DNA of 64,000 bases from an uncultured Pseudomonadota bacterium (GCA_903951825.1 CAJBDJ010000066.1:62001-126000), one strand, 5' to 3'; numbered from the stretch's first letter, positions 33,485 to 46,482 are shown. Numbers and translations are program-made. Notes: a model not told the origin generated them from the letters alone.

Positions 33485-35446
33485 TCAGACATCGGCTTCG
33501 ACCAGGCCGCCGTCGCGCTCCATCCAGGCGCGGCGGCCGGCGGCTTCGCCTTTGCCCATGAGCAGCGTGAAAGTGGCGGTCATTTCCTTGATCGTTTGCC
33601 GGTTCGCCTGAAAGGGCACGAGGCGGCGGGTATCCGGGCATAGCGTCGTTTCCCAGAGCTGATCCGGATTCATTTCGCCCAGACCCTTGAAGCGGGAAAC
33701 GGTGATTTTGTGCTCGGAAACGCCCTCGTCGCGCAGCTTGAGCAGTGCTTGTTCTTTTTCGTCTTCATCGAGACAGTAAATCTTGCGTGACTGGCCGCGC
33801 GCTTCGACGTCAACGCGAAAGAGCGGCGGTTGGGCAACATGGATGTGCCCGCGCTCAACCAGCGCCGGGAAGTGCTTGAGAAAGAGAGTAAACAGCAATA
33901 CCTGAATATGGCTGCCGTCGACATCGGCATCGGACATGACGATGATCCGTCCGTAGCGCAGGCCGCTGAGATCAACGCTGTCGATTTGCTCGATAGCGTG
34001 CGGGTCAACACCAATGGCCACCGAAATATCGTGCACTTCGTTATTTTTGAACAACTGGTCGCGGTCGACTTCCCAAGTGTTCAGCACCTTGCCACGCAGC
34101 GGCAGCACGGCCTGAGTTTCCTTGTCGCGCCCTTGTTTGGCGGAACCGCCTGCGGAGTCTCCCTCGACCAGGAATACTTCGTTGCGCGCCAGGTCATCCG
34201 ATTCGCAGTCGGTCAGTTTGCCGGGCAGGGTGGCGATTCCCGAAAATTTTTTCTTTTCGACCTTGTGTGTCGATTTCATGCGGTTCTGCGCCGCCTTGAC
34301 CGCCAGTTCGGCGATTTTCCGGCCGACATCAGGGTGGCCGTTGAGCCAGAGTTCAAAGGGGTCGCGCAGCATTTGCGAGACCAGCTTGTAGGCGTCGCGG
34401 CTGGTCAGCTTTTCCTTGGTCTGTCCCTGAAATTGCGGATCGAGTACCTTGGCCGAGAGCAGGTAAGTCAGGCGGCCGCAGACGTCTTCCTGCGCCAGTT
34501 TGACCTTGGCCGGCAGGATGGCGTGATGCTCGGCAAAGGTTTTGATCGCCTCGAAAACACCCGCCTTGAGGCCGGCTTCATGCGTTCCGCCGTCCAGTGT
34601 CGGAATCAAATTGACGTAACTTTCCGGCTTGCCGCCGCCTTCCTCAAACCAGGCCAGCGCCCAGGTGGCGCCTTCGCCGACAGCGAAGCCATTGGCCGTC
34701 TGGACGTATTTTTCACCGACATAGATCGGCGCTACCGGCGTGCCGACCATCATTTCGTTCAGATAATCGGCCATGCCGTTCTCGTAACACCATGACTTTT
34801 TGCTGATTTGACCGGACCCGTCGGCGATTTCCAGGTCGACCGTCACATTCGGCATCAGTACCGCTTTCGAGCGCAACAGATGTTCGAGATGGGCGAGATT
34901 GATCTTCGGTGAATCGAAATATTTCGGGTCTGGCTGGATGCGTACTGTCGTCCCGGTATTGCGCTGGCCGCAGTCACCGACCCGACTCAGCGGCTCGGTG
35001 ACGAAACCGGCAGCAAAAGCAATGTGGTAGATGCCGCCGCCGCGCCTGATATCAACCTCGAGGCGGGTCGCCAGGGCGTTGGTCACCGAGACGCCGACGC
35101 CATGCAGGCCGCCCGAGAAGCGGTAGGCGTTGCCGGCGTCTTTTTTGTTGAACTTGCCGCCGGCGTGCAATTTGCAAAAAACCAGCTCAACCGCCGGGCG
35201 ACCTTCTTCCGGATGGATTTCAACCGGAATGCCGCGGCCGTTGTCGCTGACTTCAATGACGCCGTCGGCGCGAACCAGGACGCCGATCTTCCGGGCGTAT
35301 CCGGCCAGCGCTTCGTCGGCGGCGTTGTCGATGACTTCCTGAATGATGTGAGTCGGGCAGGTTGTCCGGGTATACATGCCCGGTCGTTCCTTGACCGGTT
35401 CAAGATCTTTGAGGACGCGAATGGAGGAGGCGGAGTAATCAGACAT
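33485..35446 (-). CDS. parE: DNA topoisomerase IV subunit B
   Basis: ParE is the ATPase half of topoisomerase IV, which decatenates daughter chromosomes. Its 653 residues carry the GHKL ATP site (EVIDNAADEALAGYA, VSDNGRGIPV, GGLHGVGVSVTNAL), the transducer region, and the TOPRIM domain (LVEGDSAGGSAKQGRD, VMSDADVDGSHI). The lack of the extra GyrB insertion and the ParE-style start (MSDYSASSIRVLKDLEPVKERPGMYT) identify ParE. parC is not in the window; the next gene on this strand is the aminopeptidase. Confidence 0.96.
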   Translation of the reverse strand: MSDYSASSIRVLKDLEPVKERPGMYTRTTCPTHIIQEVIDNAADEALAGYARKIGVLVRADGVIEVSDNGRGIPVEIHPEEGRPAVELVFCKLHAGGKFNKKDAGNAYRFSGGLHGVGVSVTNALATRLEVDIRRGGGIYHIAFAAGFVTEPLSRVGDCGQRNTGTTVRIQPDPKYFDSPKINLAHLEHLLRSKAVLMPNVTVDLEIADGSGQISKKSWCYENGMADYLNEMMVGTPVAPIYVGEKYVQTANGFAVGEGATWALAWFEEGGGKPESYVNLIPTLDGGTHEAGLKAGVFEAIKTFAEHHAILPAKVKLAQEDVCGRLTYLLSAKVLDPQFQGQTKEKLTSRDAYKLVSQMLRDPFELWLNGHPDVGRKIAELAVKAAQNRMKSTHKVEKKKFSGIATLPGKLTDCESDDLARNEVFLVEGDSAGGSAKQGRDKETQAVLPLRGKVLNTWEVDRDQLFKNNEVHDISVAIGVDPHAIEQIDSVDLSGLRYGRIIVMSDADVDGSHIQVLLFTLFLKHFPALVERGHIHVAQPPLFRVDVEARGQSRKIYCLDEDEKEQALLKLRDEGVSEHKITVSRFKGLGEMNPDQLWETTLCPDTRRLVPFQANRQTIKEMTATFTLLMGKGEAAGRRAWMERDGGLVEADV

Positions 35447-35638
35447 GGGGTTCGAAAATACAGTAATTTTGGCGATAGGCCGGGGCGGGCAGCGATTTTA
35501 GCGCCTTAGCAGCCGGTTTTTGGTTTTTGTCCTGGCGGGCCAATCGGCAATTGCCGGGAATTAAACGGCCTGGAAGATAACGGAGGCCAGGCTTTCTTCT
35601 CTAAAATTGCGTCTTTATCTCAAACGGGAATGCTAACC

Positions 35639-36571
35639 ATGGCCGGAGCCAGCCTGCTTGCCCTGCTCGACGACATCGCCTCGGTACTCGATGATGTTGC
35701 CTTGATGACCAAAGTTGCGGCCAAAAAGACAGCCGGGGTCTTGGGTGACGATCTGGCACTCAATGCCCAGCAAGTTGCCGGGGTGCGTGCCGAGCGCGAA
35801 TTGCCGGTGGTTTGGGCGGTAGCCGTGGGGTCGCTGAAAAACAAGCTGATTCTGGTGCCGGCGGCGCTGGCGATCAGCGCATTCATTCCGTGGGCGGTGA
35901 CTCCGTTGTTGATGATGGGCGGCCTTTACCTGTGTTTTGAGGGGGTCGAAAAGCTGGCGCACAAGTTTTTGCACAGCCCAGAGGAAGATGCCGCCAGACA
36001 TGCCGCGGAGGTTGCCGCCATTGCCGATACAACGGTCGATATGGCGGTGTTTGAGGCGGACAAGATCAAGGGAGCCATCCGTACCGATTTCGTGCTTTCG
36101 GCGGAAATCATCGTCATTGCCCTGGGGACGGTTGCCGACCAGCCTTTCGTCTCGCAGCTTGCCGTCCTCGGCGGCATTGGTTTGATCATGACGCTGGGGG
36201 TTTATGGAATTGTCGCCGGCATCGTCAAAATGGACGACGCCGGCTTGTACCTGATACAGACAAGCAGCGCGCCGGCGCGCGTGCTTGGCAAAGGCTTGCT
36301 GGCTGCCGCGCCAAAACTGATGAAGTCGCTGGCCGTGATCGGCACGGCGGCCATGTTCATGGTCGGCGGCGGCATACTGACGCATGGCATTCCGTTCGTC
36401 CATCACGCCATCGCTCAAGGTGCTGAAGTTGCCGGAGCGGTGGCGGGCGTCGGCGTTGTCCTCAAGGCATTGACACCGGTTGTTGCCGACGCCTTGTTCG
36501 GGATGTTGTGCGGTGCGCTGGCGCTGCTTGGCTTTAAAGCCTTGTCCTTCGGCCGGTCGCCGCCGTCATGA
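35639..36571 (+). CDS. DUF808 membrane protein (YedI family)
   Basis: A 310-residue protein beginning MAGASLLALLDDIASVLDDVALMTKVAAKKTAG, the invariant start of DUF808/YedI, so ATG 35639 is used rather than the ATG three codons earlier. Several membrane helices follow: LILVPAALAISAFIPWAVTPLLMMGGLYLCFEG, IVIALGTVAD, LIMTLGVYGIVAGIV, and two at the C-terminus. The conserved block GDDLALNAQQVAGVRAERELPVVWAVA is also intact. Function is unknown. It stands alone between parE and the phasin gene. Confidence 0.93.
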   Translation: MAGASLLALLDDIASVLDDVALMTKVAAKKTAGVLGDDLALNAQQVAGVRAERELPVVWAVAVGSLKNKLILVPAALAISAFIPWAVTPLLMMGGLYLCFEGVEKLAHKFLHSPEEDAARHAAEVAAIADTTVDMAVFEADKIKGAIRTDFVLSAEIIVIALGTVADQPFVSQLAVLGGIGLIMTLGVYGIVAGIVKMDDAGLYLIQTSSAPARVLGKGLLAAAPKLMKSLAVIGTAAMFMVGGGILTHGIPFVHHAIAQGAEVAGAVAGVGVVLKALTPVVADALFGMLCGALALLGFKALSFGRSPPS

Positions 36572-36632
36572 GCGTCAGCCAAGATAAATTTTCAGGCCTG
36601 AAAAATAATTTGGTGCGCCGCAACAAAAAGAG

Positions 36633-36661
36633 TTGACATTGGATCTCCGGTGCGGAAAAAT
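36633..36661 (+). promoter_or_regulatory. Putative sigma-70 promoter of the phasin gene
   Basis: A consensus TTGACA at 36633-36638 and AAAAAT at 36656-36661, spaced by 17 bases, with transcription expected about 60 bases before the phasin ATG. The perfect -35 fits a highly expressed granule protein. Confidence 0.6.
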
Positions 36662-36726
36662 GAAGTCATGTTGCAGCGCAGCAAATGATTTCAAACTTGA
36701 TTCAACCAACCTTCAGGAGAACCACC

Positions 36727-37260
36727 ATGAACAAGCCCCAGGATTTCGCCAAAGCCGGTATCGATTCCATTTCCTTCTTCGGTAACACCGCAATTGACGG
36801 TATCGAGCGTATCGCCGCCCTCAATCTGAGCGCCGCCCGTTCTTTCGTTGAAGCCAGCTTCGCCAACCTGTCGTCGGTGATGGGCGCCAAGGATATGCAG
36901 TCGTTCGTCAGCCTGCAGAAAGAACTGGCCGCGCCGACGATTGAACAAGGCATGGCGTATTCACGCAACGTCTACGCTATCGCCAGCGAAACCAAAGAGA
37001 AGATGGCCAAGGAAGTTGAAACCCAGGTTGCAACGGCTAAAGCCAGCGTTGAAGGTCTGGTCGAAAAGACCCTGGCTGCCGCTCCGGCTGGATCCGAGGC
37101 CGCTGTGGCTGCCGTCAAGTCGGCCATCAGCGCCGCCAACGAAGCTTACGAAGGTTTGAACAAGGCGGCCAAGCAAGCGACTGAAGTTGCCCAGGCCAGC
37201 GTTGTGGCTACCGTTCAAGCTGCCAAGGCTGCCGCACCGAAAGCCAAAAAAGCCGCTTAA
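36727..37260 (+). CDS. Phasin family protein
   Basis: A 177-residue protein from ATG 36727 (MNKPQDFAKAGIDSISFFG), with AGGAG upstream. The helical phasin domain contains ALNLSAARSFVEASFANL and AKDMQSFVSLQKELAAPTIEQGMAYSRNVYAIASETKEKM. It ends in an Ala/Lys-rich tail (AAPKAKKAA). Phasins coat polyhydroxyalkanoate granules and limit their size, which implies PHA storage in this organism. No PHA synthase is in the window. The gene has its own promoter and terminator. Confidence 0.95.
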   Translation: MNKPQDFAKAGIDSISFFGNTAIDGIERIAALNLSAARSFVEASFANLSSVMGAKDMQSFVSLQKELAAPTIEQGMAYSRNVYAIASETKEKMAKEVETQVATAKASVEGLVEKTLAAAPAGSEAAVAAVKSAISAANEAYEGLNKAAKQATEVAQASVVATVQAAKAAAPKAKKAA

Positions 37261-37280
37261 GCGCTTAACCGGCGAACAGC

Positions 37281-37310
37281 AAAAAGCCAGCGCGAGTCGC
37301 TGGTTTTTTT
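37281..37310. terminator. Bidirectional intrinsic terminator between phasin and prmB
   Basis: CCAGCG (37287-37292) and CGCTGG (37298-37303) form a six-pair stem with a five-base loop, followed by seven T on the plus strand. Five A precede the stem, giving a T-run for the minus strand as well. It can serve both convergent genes. Confidence 0.85.
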
Positions 37311-37329
37311 GCGCTTGAATTTGTGAAAA

Positions 37330-40555
<3,226 letters not shown>

Positions 40556-40584
40556 CGCGAGCCTTTTGGGTCTTGCTGCGTTGG

Positions 40585-41403
40585 TTAGGCGCGCAGCAGT
40601 TCGTTGATGCTGGTCTTGGCGCGGGTTTGCGCGTCAACTTTTTTGACGATGATGGCGGCGTAGAGACTGTAAGCACCGTTGGCCTTGGGCAAGGTGCCGC
40701 TGATCACGACCGATCCCGGCGGCACGCGGCCGTAGGTTATCTCGCCGGTTTCGCGGTCGTACAGCGGGGTGCTCTGGCCGATGTAGACGCCCATTGAAAG
40801 CACCGAGTTCTCGCCGACGATGACGCCTTCGACGACCTCCGAGCGGGCGCCGATGAAGCAGTTGTCTTCGATGATCGTCGGGTTGGCCTGCAGCGGCTCA
40901 AGCACGCCGCCAATGCCGACGCCACCGGAAAGATGGACGTTTTTGCCGATTTGCGCGCAGGAACCCACCGTCACCCAGGCATCAACCATCGTTCCCTCAT
41001 CGACATACCCGCCGATATTGACGAAAGAGGGCATCAGGACGGCGTTTCTCGCAATGAAGGAGCCCTGGCGGGCGATGGCGCCGGGTACGACGCGGAAGCC
41101 GCCGGCCTGAAACTGCGCTTCACTCCAGCCCTCGAACTTGGTGTCGACCTTGTCGTAATAACGAATATCGCCCGCTTCTTGAATGCGGTTGTCGCGCACG
41201 CGAAAAGACAGAAGTACGGCTTTTTTGATCCATTGGTGCGTCACCCAGTCACCGTTGATTTTTTCGGCAACGCGCAATTTTCCGGCATCCAGTTCGCCGA
41301 TGATGGTGTTGATGGCGGCAACGGTATCCGGCGCAGACTGCGGGGAAAGTTCGCTGCGGCGCTCCCACAGCGCGTCAATGGTGTTTTCTAGCGGATGGCT
41401 CAT
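40585..41403 (-). CDS. dapD: Tetrahydrodipicolinate N-succinyltransferase
   Basis: DapD succinylates tetrahydrodipicolinate using succinyl-CoA. It has 272 residues from ATG 41403, preceded by GGAG; an ATG four codons earlier is less likely. The left-handed beta-helix hexapeptide repeats run from about [25 protein letters not shown] through [39 protein letters not shown] and [29 protein letters not shown]. It lies 14 bases after dapC in the succinylase branch cluster. Confidence 0.97.
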   Translation of the reverse strand: MSHPLENTIDALWERRSELSPQSAPDTVAAINTIIGELDAGKLRVAEKINGDWVTHQWIKKAVLLSFRVRDNRIQEAGDIRYYDKVDTKFEGWSEAQFQAGGFRVVPGAIARQGSFIARNAVLMPSFVNIGGYVDEGTMVDAWVTVGSCAQIGKNVHLSGGVGIGGVLEPLQANPTIIEDNCFIGARSEVVEGVIVGENSVLSMGVYIGQSTPLYDRETGEITYGRVPPGSVVISGTLPKANGAYSLYAAIIVKKVDAQTRAKTSINELLRA

Positions 41404-41417
41404 GCGGGTCTCCAAAA

Positions 41418-42608
41418 TTAAAGTTGTCGGGCGAACTGTTGAATGCGTGCGGCCGCCTCAAGGCACTCCTCCAGCGAGGCAACGAGGGCGATACGGATGA
41501 AATTCCGGCCGGGATTGACGCCGCCCGTCTCGCGGGCAAGAAAGCTGCCGGGCAAAACGACGACATTATAGTGTTCGAGCAGACCCCGAGCGAATTCGCC
41601 ATCGGCAATCGGCGTTTTCGCCCATAGGTAAAAGCCGGCGTCGGGCATCGCGGTGTCGAGCACGGCGCTGATCATTGGCGTGCATGCGGCAAACTTGGCG
41701 CGATACTGATTGCGGTTGTCGAGCACATGCGCTTCATCGTTCCAGGCGGCGATCGATGCCGTTTGCACCGGTGGCGCCATGGCGCAGCCGTGGTAGGTGC
41801 GATAGAGCAGGAAATCCTTGAGAATCCGCGCGTCGCCGGCAACGAAGCCGGAACGCATGCCGGGTACGTTGGAGCGCTTCGAGAGGCTGGAAAACATCAC
41901 CAGGCGTTCATTCGAGCGACCGAGCAGCCGCGCTGCCTGAAGCCCGCCAATCGGCGGATTGGCTTCGTCGAAATAGATTTCTGAATAACATTCGTCGGAG
42001 GCAATGATGAAGCCGTATTTGTCCGACAGCGCAAACAGCGTTTTCCAGTCATCGAGCGAAAAAACCTTGCCGGTCGGGTTGCCCGGCGAGCAAACGTAAA
42101 ACAGTTGAACGCGCGACCACGCCTCTTCAGAAAGGCTGGTGTAGTCGAATGCAAAAGCGTTGTCCGGCAGATTGTTCAGAAAACGCGGCTCGGCGCCGGC
42201 CAGATAGGCGGCACCTTCATAAATCTGATAGAAGGGATTCGGGCTGACAACCAGCGGACGATGGCCGCGATGCGGATCAATGACTGCCTGGGCAAAGGAA
42301 AAAAGCGCCTCGCGCGAACCATTGACCGGAACAATTTCGGTCTCGGCGTCCAGCGTTAGGCCGTAGCGGCGCTCGCACCAGCGGGCGATTGCCTGACGCA
42401 GCGCCGGCACCCCGGCGGTCGTCGGATAATTAGCCAATCCGGCGAGACCCGCGGCCAGCGCTTCCTTGATGAACGCCGGCGTCGGGTGTTGCGGCTCACC
42501 GATCGAGAGCTTGATTTCCTTGAATTGCGGGTTGGGCGTGACACCGGCAAACAGGGCGCGAAGTTTTTCAAAAGGGTAGGGCTGGAGCTGGGCGAGATGC
42601 GGGTTCAC
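41418..42608 (-). CDS. dapC: Succinyldiaminopimelate aminotransferase
   Basis: A 396-residue class I/II PLP aminotransferase that converts N-succinyl-2-amino-6-ketopimelate to succinyl-diaminopimelate. Start is GTG 42608 ([19 protein letters not shown]). Motifs are [58 protein letters not shown] and the PLP-lysine segment [17 protein letters not shown]. Position next to dapD identifies it as DapC rather than another aminotransferase. No clear ribosome site is visible. Confidence 0.94.
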   Translation of the reverse strand: MNPHLAQLQPYPFEKLRALFAGVTPNPQFKEIKLSIGEPQHPTPAFIKEALAAGLAGLANYPTTAGVPALRQAIARWCERRYGLTLDAETEIVPVNGSREALFSFAQAVIDPHRGHRPLVVSPNPFYQIYEGAAYLAGAEPRFLNNLPDNAFAFDYTSLSEEAWSRVQLFYVCSPGNPTGKVFSLDDWKTLFALSDKYGFIIASDECYSEIYFDEANPPIGGLQAARLLGRSNERLVMFSSLSKRSNVPGMRSGFVAGDARILKDFLLYRTYHGCAMAPPVQTASIAAWNDEAHVLDNRNQYRAKFAACTPMISAVLDTAMPDAGFYLWAKTPIADGEFARGLLEHYNVVVLPGSFLARETGGVNPGRNFIRIALVASLEECLEAAARIQQFARQL

Positions 42609-42856
42609 GTCGGCGTCGAATGAGATGTAAAAAACAGGATTATCCCTGAAAACCGGCGTCCTGCCTCGTGAACCGGTGCTTGATCCGGCTTATTGGCGGG
42701 GCGCGAATGGTTCGTCCTGGCCGCGCCATTGGCAATCAACTCCCTCGCCCTGAGCGCCGTCCAGAATGCCGCGCTGGCGCAAGCCACCACTTAAATTCGC
42801 GCTCAAGCGTCGGTTTCTGCGAAAATACAGACCCTTTTTGTTGCCTCCGGATTGCC

Positions 42857-43978
42857 ATGCCTCCCCATCCCGCCATTGCCACTACCACTGAAATTGTTGC
42901 CGAGCTCAAGGCCGGCCGCATGGTCATTCTGGTTGATGAAGAAGACCGTGAGAACGAGGGCGACCTGGTCATGGCCACCGAGCACATTACCGCCGATGCC
43001 GTCAATTTCATGGCGCGTTATGGCCGCGGATTGATCTGCCTGACACTGACCGAAGCGCGTTGCAAAAAACTCGGCCTGGTGCAAATGGCGCCCAACAATC
43101 GAACTCAGTACGGAACGGCTTTCACCGTCTCGATCGAAGCGGCGGAAGGCGTCACCACCGGCATTTCGGCGGCTGACCGGGCGTTGACGATGCAAGTTGC
43201 GGTGGCCAAGAACAGTACTGCTGACGACATCGTTCAGCCTGGTCACGTCTTCCCGATCACCGCCCGCGCCGGCGGCGTCCTGGTTCGCGCCGGGCACACC
43301 GAGGCCGGTTGCGATCTCGCCGGCATGGCCGGTCTTGAGCCGTCTTCGGTCATCTGCGAAATTATGAATGATGACGGGACGATGGCACGTTTGCCGGAAC
43401 TGATGGAATTCGCCCGTGAACATCAACTCAAGATAGGCACCATCGCCGACCTCATTCACTACCGCGCCGCTTCCGAAACCCTGGTCGAGCGTGTCAGCAG
43501 CAAAGTCGTCGCCACCGCCCATGGCGATTTCGATCTCCACGCTTTTGTCGACCGGGCCAGCGGTGCGACCCACCTGGTGCTGGTCAAGGGACAGATTCCG
43601 GCCGACGAAGAAACGCTGGTTCGGGTGCACGAGCCGCTTTCGGTGCTCGATTTTCTTGATCCCGGCAGCAAGCAGCAGTCGTTTTCGATTGATCAGGCGC
43701 AGGCGGCGTTGGCGCAAAAAGGCCATGGCGTGATTGTTCTCATGCATCGGCCGGAAGACGGTGACGCCTTGCTTGCCCGCCTTCGCGGCCAACCTGAGGC
43801 GAAGTCGCCGCGCCCCGTGAATAAATGGGATCCGCGTACCTATGGCATCGGCGCACAAATTCTGCGCGATTTGGGCGTCAGGAAGATGCGCCTTCTCTCC
43901 AGCCCGCGAAAAATGCCCTCGATGACCGGCTTTGGCCTCGAAGTCACCGGTTTTGTTACCTCTCCTGCCGAGCTCTGA
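42857..43978 (+). CDS. ribBA: DHBP synthase with degenerate GTP cyclohydrolase II-like domain (RibBX type)
   Basis: A 373-residue riboflavin enzyme from ATG 42857 (MPPHPAIATTTEIVAELKAG); the longer frame upstream is not conserved. The N-terminal RibB domain is intact: LVDEEDRENEGDLVMATEHIT, YGTAFTVSIEAAEGVTTGISAADRA, HVFPITARAGGVLVRAGHTEAGCDLA. It makes dihydroxybutanone phosphate from ribulose 5-phosphate. The C-terminal part has the RibA outline but lacks the zinc cysteines of the normal GDVFGSLRCDCGPQL-type loop (here VRVHEPLSVLDFLDPGSKQQ). It is probably not a GTP cyclohydrolase. No FMN riboswitch motif is seen upstream. Confidence 0.93.
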   Translation: MPPHPAIATTTEIVAELKAGRMVILVDEEDRENEGDLVMATEHITADAVNFMARYGRGLICLTLTEARCKKLGLVQMAPNNRTQYGTAFTVSIEAAEGVTTGISAADRALTMQVAVAKNSTADDIVQPGHVFPITARAGGVLVRAGHTEAGCDLAGMAGLEPSSVICEIMNDDGTMARLPELMEFAREHQLKIGTIADLIHYRAASETLVERVSSKVVATAHGDFDLHAFVDRASGATHLVLVKGQIPADEETLVRVHEPLSVLDFLDPGSKQQSFSIDQAQAALAQKGHGVIVLMHRPEDGDALLARLRGQPEAKSPRPVNKWDPRTYGIGAQILRDLGVRKMRLLSSPRKMPSMTGFGLEVTGFVTSPAEL

Positions 43979-43981
43979 ATC

Positions 43982-44455
43982 ATGTCCCGCTTTGAAAATA
44001 TCTTTGAATACGATCGCAACCTCAACGCTGCCGGTTTGCGTATCGGCCTTGTGATGAGTCGCTTCAATCTGCCGGTTTGCGAAGGCCTGCTCTCCGCCTG
44101 TGTCGCCGAACTGAAGCGCCTGGGTGTGGCCGACAGCGACATGAGCATCGCCAACGTACCCGGTGCGCTGGAAATCCCACTGGTCTTGCAAACGATGGCG
44201 CAAAGCGGCGCTTTCGATGCGCTGATTGCCCTCGGCGCGGTGATTCGCGGAGAAACCTATCATTTTGAAGTAGTTTCCAACGACGCCTGCCGTGCCCTCA
44301 TGGACGTCCAGCTCGATACCGGCATTCCTGTCGCCAATGGCATCCTGACCTGCGAGAACGATGAACAAGCCGAGGTTCGGATGCAGCCGAAAGGCGTCGA
44401 TTGCGCCCAGGTTGCCGTCGAAATGGCCAATTTGCAGAAAGCCCTGACGCAATGA
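43982..44455 (+). CDS. ribH: 6,7-dimethyl-8-ribityllumazine synthase
   Basis: RibH condenses the pyrimidine precursor with dihydroxybutanone phosphate to give lumazine, the substrate of riboflavin synthase. It has 157 residues. Conserved blocks are [57 protein letters not shown] and [17 protein letters not shown]. It starts four bases after ribBA and overlaps nusB by ATGA. ribD and ribE are not in the window. Confidence 0.98.
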   Translation: MSRFENIFEYDRNLNAAGLRIGLVMSRFNLPVCEGLLSACVAELKRLGVADSDMSIANVPGALEIPLVLQTMAQSGAFDALIALGAVIRGETYHFEVVSNDACRALMDVQLDTGIPVANGILTCENDEQAEVRMQPKGVDCAQVAVEMANLQKALTQ

Positions 44456-44937
44456 CTACTTTTTTCAGCGACACCAGCCACCCGGACGAACCCAAGCCAG
44501 CGCCGAAATCAGCCCGCCGCCGGGCGCGCGAGTTTGTCCTTCAGGGGCTCTATCAGTGGCGCGTCGGTGGTGCCGATGAGGCCGCCATCGAAGCGCACTT
44601 GCCGGAAATGGAGGGCTTCGTCAAAGCTGACCGCGATTTTTTCGTCGGCACTCTGCGCGGTGTCATCGCTCAAAGCGAGAAACTTATCGCGCACATTAGC
44701 GCTCACATCGACCGTCCCTTTGCCGAGCTTTCGCCGATCGAAGCCTGCGTTTTGTTGCAAGGGGTGTTCGAACTGATCAACCACCCCGAAACCCCCTACC
44801 GCGTCATCATCAATGAAAGTATCGAGCTGGCCAAATCCTTCGGCGGCACCGATGGTCACAAATACGTGAATGGCGTTCTCGATAAAGTCGCCGCCGTGGT
44901 TCGTCCCGAGTTTGTCTCACGCAGCAAGGGACGCTGA
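44452..44937 (+). CDS. nusB: Transcription antitermination factor NusB
   Basis: NusB binds boxA RNA with NusE (S10) and supports rRNA antitermination. The 161-residue all-helical protein starts at ATG 44452, overlapping ribH. Typical segments are [20 protein letters not shown], the middle [13 protein letters not shown], and the end [46 protein letters not shown]. Its stop shares an A with the thiL start (TGATG). ribH-nusB-thiL is a standard betaproteobacterial order. Confidence 0.98.
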   Translation: MTTFFSDTSHPDEPKPAPKSARRRAREFVLQGLYQWRVGGADEAAIEAHLPEMEGFVKADRDFFVGTLRGVIAQSEKLIAHISAHIDRPFAELSPIEACVLLQGVFELINHPETPYRVIINESIELAKSFGGTDGHKYVNGVLDKVAAVVRPEFVSRSKGR

Positions 44938-45905
44938 TGGGCGCCGAGTTTTCGCTGATCGACCGATACTTTGCGCGGCCGACGCCGTCCGCTGTTCTCG
45001 GTCCCGGCGACGATTGCGCCTTGCTGGCGCCGACGCCCGGAATGCAACTCGCCATCACCACCGACATGCTGGTTGCCGGCACGCATTTCTTCGCCGATAC
45101 CGACCCGCTGAATCTGGGCTGGAAGACGCTTGCGGTCAATCTCTCCGACCTTGCCGCGATGGGTGCCAGGCCACGTTGGGCGACGCTGGCCGGCGCCCTG
45201 CCGGCGGTCGACACCGACTGGATCGACAAGTTTGCTACGGGTCTTTTTGACTGTGCCGACGAATACGGGGTTGAACTCATCGGCGGCGACACCACGCGCG
45301 GCCCGCTCAATTTGTGTGTCACGGCGATCGGCGAAGTCGCTCCGGGGCAGGCCTTGCGCCGCGATGGTGCCAAAGACGGCGACCTGATCTATGTTTCCGG
45401 CCGCCCCGGCTTGGCCGGACTTGGCCTCGCCCAACTACAGGGCAAAGTCGTCCTGCCTGACCCCTGGAACCGTCTGTCGCGGGTCGCCCTCGAAAAGCCC
45501 CGGCCGCGCCTGGCCCTCGGGCAACGGCTGCTCGGCATAGCCAGCGCGGCGATTGATGTTTCCGATGGTTTGCTGGCCGATCTCGGCCATCTTGCCAGGC
45601 GCTCGGGACTGGCGGCAGCCGTCCGGCTGGTGCAGCTTCCGCATTTGCCAAAGGGCGCCAGTCACGACAGCATCCCGCGTGCGCTGGCACTCGATTGTCA
45701 GCTCGCCGGCGGTGACGATTACGAGCTTTGCTTCACCGTGCCGCCGGCACTCAATCTTCAATTGGCGGCGATTGCCGCCGAACTTGAATTGCCGCTCTGG
45801 TGCATCGGGGAAATGGGTGCGGGAAAAGCAGGGGAGGTCACGGTGTTCGATCCGGATGGACAGGCAATTTCATTCGATCATCGCGGATACGAGCACTTTG
45901 CCTGA
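44937..45905 (+). CDS. thiL: Thiamine-monophosphate kinase
   Basis: ThiL phosphorylates thiamine monophosphate to the active diphosphate. It has 322 residues in the PurM-like ATP-grasping fold. Motifs: VLGPGDDCALL, TTDMLVAGTHF, KTLAVNLSDLAAMGARP, GGDTTRGPLNLCVTAIGE, AAIDVSDGLLADLGHLA, and GGDDYELCFTVPP. The start is the ATG sharing a base with the nusB stop. Its end overlaps pgpA. All Mg2+ and ATP acid clusters are present. Confidence 0.98.
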   Translation: MGAEFSLIDRYFARPTPSAVLGPGDDCALLAPTPGMQLAITTDMLVAGTHFFADTDPLNLGWKTLAVNLSDLAAMGARPRWATLAGALPAVDTDWIDKFATGLFDCADEYGVELIGGDTTRGPLNLCVTAIGEVAPGQALRRDGAKDGDLIYVSGRPGLAGLGLAQLQGKVVLPDPWNRLSRVALEKPRPRLALGQRLLGIASAAIDVSDGLLADLGHLARRSGLAAAVRLVQLPHLPKGASHDSIPRALALDCQLAGGDDYELCFTVPPALNLQLAAIAAELELPLWCIGEMGAGKAGEVTVFDPDGQAISFDHRGYEHFA

Positions 45906-46395
45906 AGCAAAAAAAACCGCCCTGGGCTGGAAATTTCTTTTCGCCCATCCTGCCCATTTCATCGCCTGCGGCTGTGGCAGCGGCCTGACGCGCCGGGCGC
46001 CCGGCACCTTCGGCACCCTCTTTGCGTGGGTGACCTTTGGCTTCTTCAGGCCGCATGTCACTGATTTCGAGTTGATTCAGCTATTGATCGCGGCATACAT
46101 GCTCGGCATCTGGGCAATCAACATAGCCGGAAAAACACTCGGCGACCCTGATCACGGAAGCTTCGTCTGGGATGAAATCGTCCCTTTCTGGCTAGTTCTC
46201 TTGATGACGCCGGCAACTTTTACCTGGCAACTGACGGCTTTCGCCTTGTTCCGTTTTTTCGACATCACCAAACCCCAGCCGGCGCGCTATTTTGACCAGC
46301 ATGTCAAAAACGGCTTTGGCGTCATGGCCGACGACCTCGTCGCCGCCGGCTACAGCTTGCTCGCTTTGGCGTTATTGAAGTTTTTATTGGGTTGA
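45856..46395 (+). CDS. pgpA: Phosphatidylglycerophosphatase A
   Basis: PgpA dephosphorylates phosphatidylglycerophosphate to phosphatidylglycerol at the inner membrane. It has 179 residues from ATG 45856, which overlaps thiL by 50 bases; a TTG at 45898 would overlap by eight and give the more usual length, so the start is uncertain. Conserved segments: HFIACGCGSGLTRRAPGTFGTLFAW, HGSFVWDEIVPFWLVL, RFFDITKPQPARYFD and VMADDLVAAGYS with the catalytic acids. It is the last gene of the rib-nusB-thiL run. Confidence 0.93.
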   Translation: MDRQFHSIIADTSTLPEAKKTALGWKFLFAHPAHFIACGCGSGLTRRAPGTFGTLFAWVTFGFFRPHVTDFELIQLLIAAYMLGIWAINIAGKTLGDPDHGSFVWDEIVPFWLVLLMTPATFTWQLTAFALFRFFDITKPQPARYFDQHVKNGFGVMADDLVAAGYSLLALALLKFLLG

Positions 46396-46451
46396 TTTGG
46401 CAAGATCAGTATTGGCGGCTGCGTAGAGCGCCACTGTGGAGAATTTTTGAA

Positions 46452-46481
46452 TTGGCTTTTAATACGCATAATTTATATTAT
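46452..46481 (+). promoter_or_regulatory. Putative promoter of gpmI
   Basis: TTGGCT (46452-46457) and TATTAT (46476-46481) are separated by 18 bases within the AT-rich stretch. The -10 matches five of six bases and the -35 four of six. The leader would be about 150 bases. Confidence 0.45.
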
Positions 46482-46482
46482 G
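46467..46482. promoter_or_regulatory. Perfect palindrome overlapping the gpmI -10
   Basis: CATAAT and ATTATG arms surround a central TTAT. The site covers the proposed -10 hexamer, so a protein bound here would block transcription. No known regulator consensus is clearly matched. Confidence 0.4.

Noticed and set aside
42691-42794. Short plus-strand frame before ribBA reading EWFVLAAPLAINSLALSA
   Set aside because: Only about 33 codons, no start codon or ribosome site, and no recognised family; perhaps a remnant but not supportable.
42609-42856. Possible FMN riboswitch before ribBA
   Set aside because: None of the conserved RFN words are present in the 248-base gap.
42803-44452. A 549-codon frame antisense to ribBA and ribH
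   Set aside because: Shadow frame; both riboflavin genes are certain.
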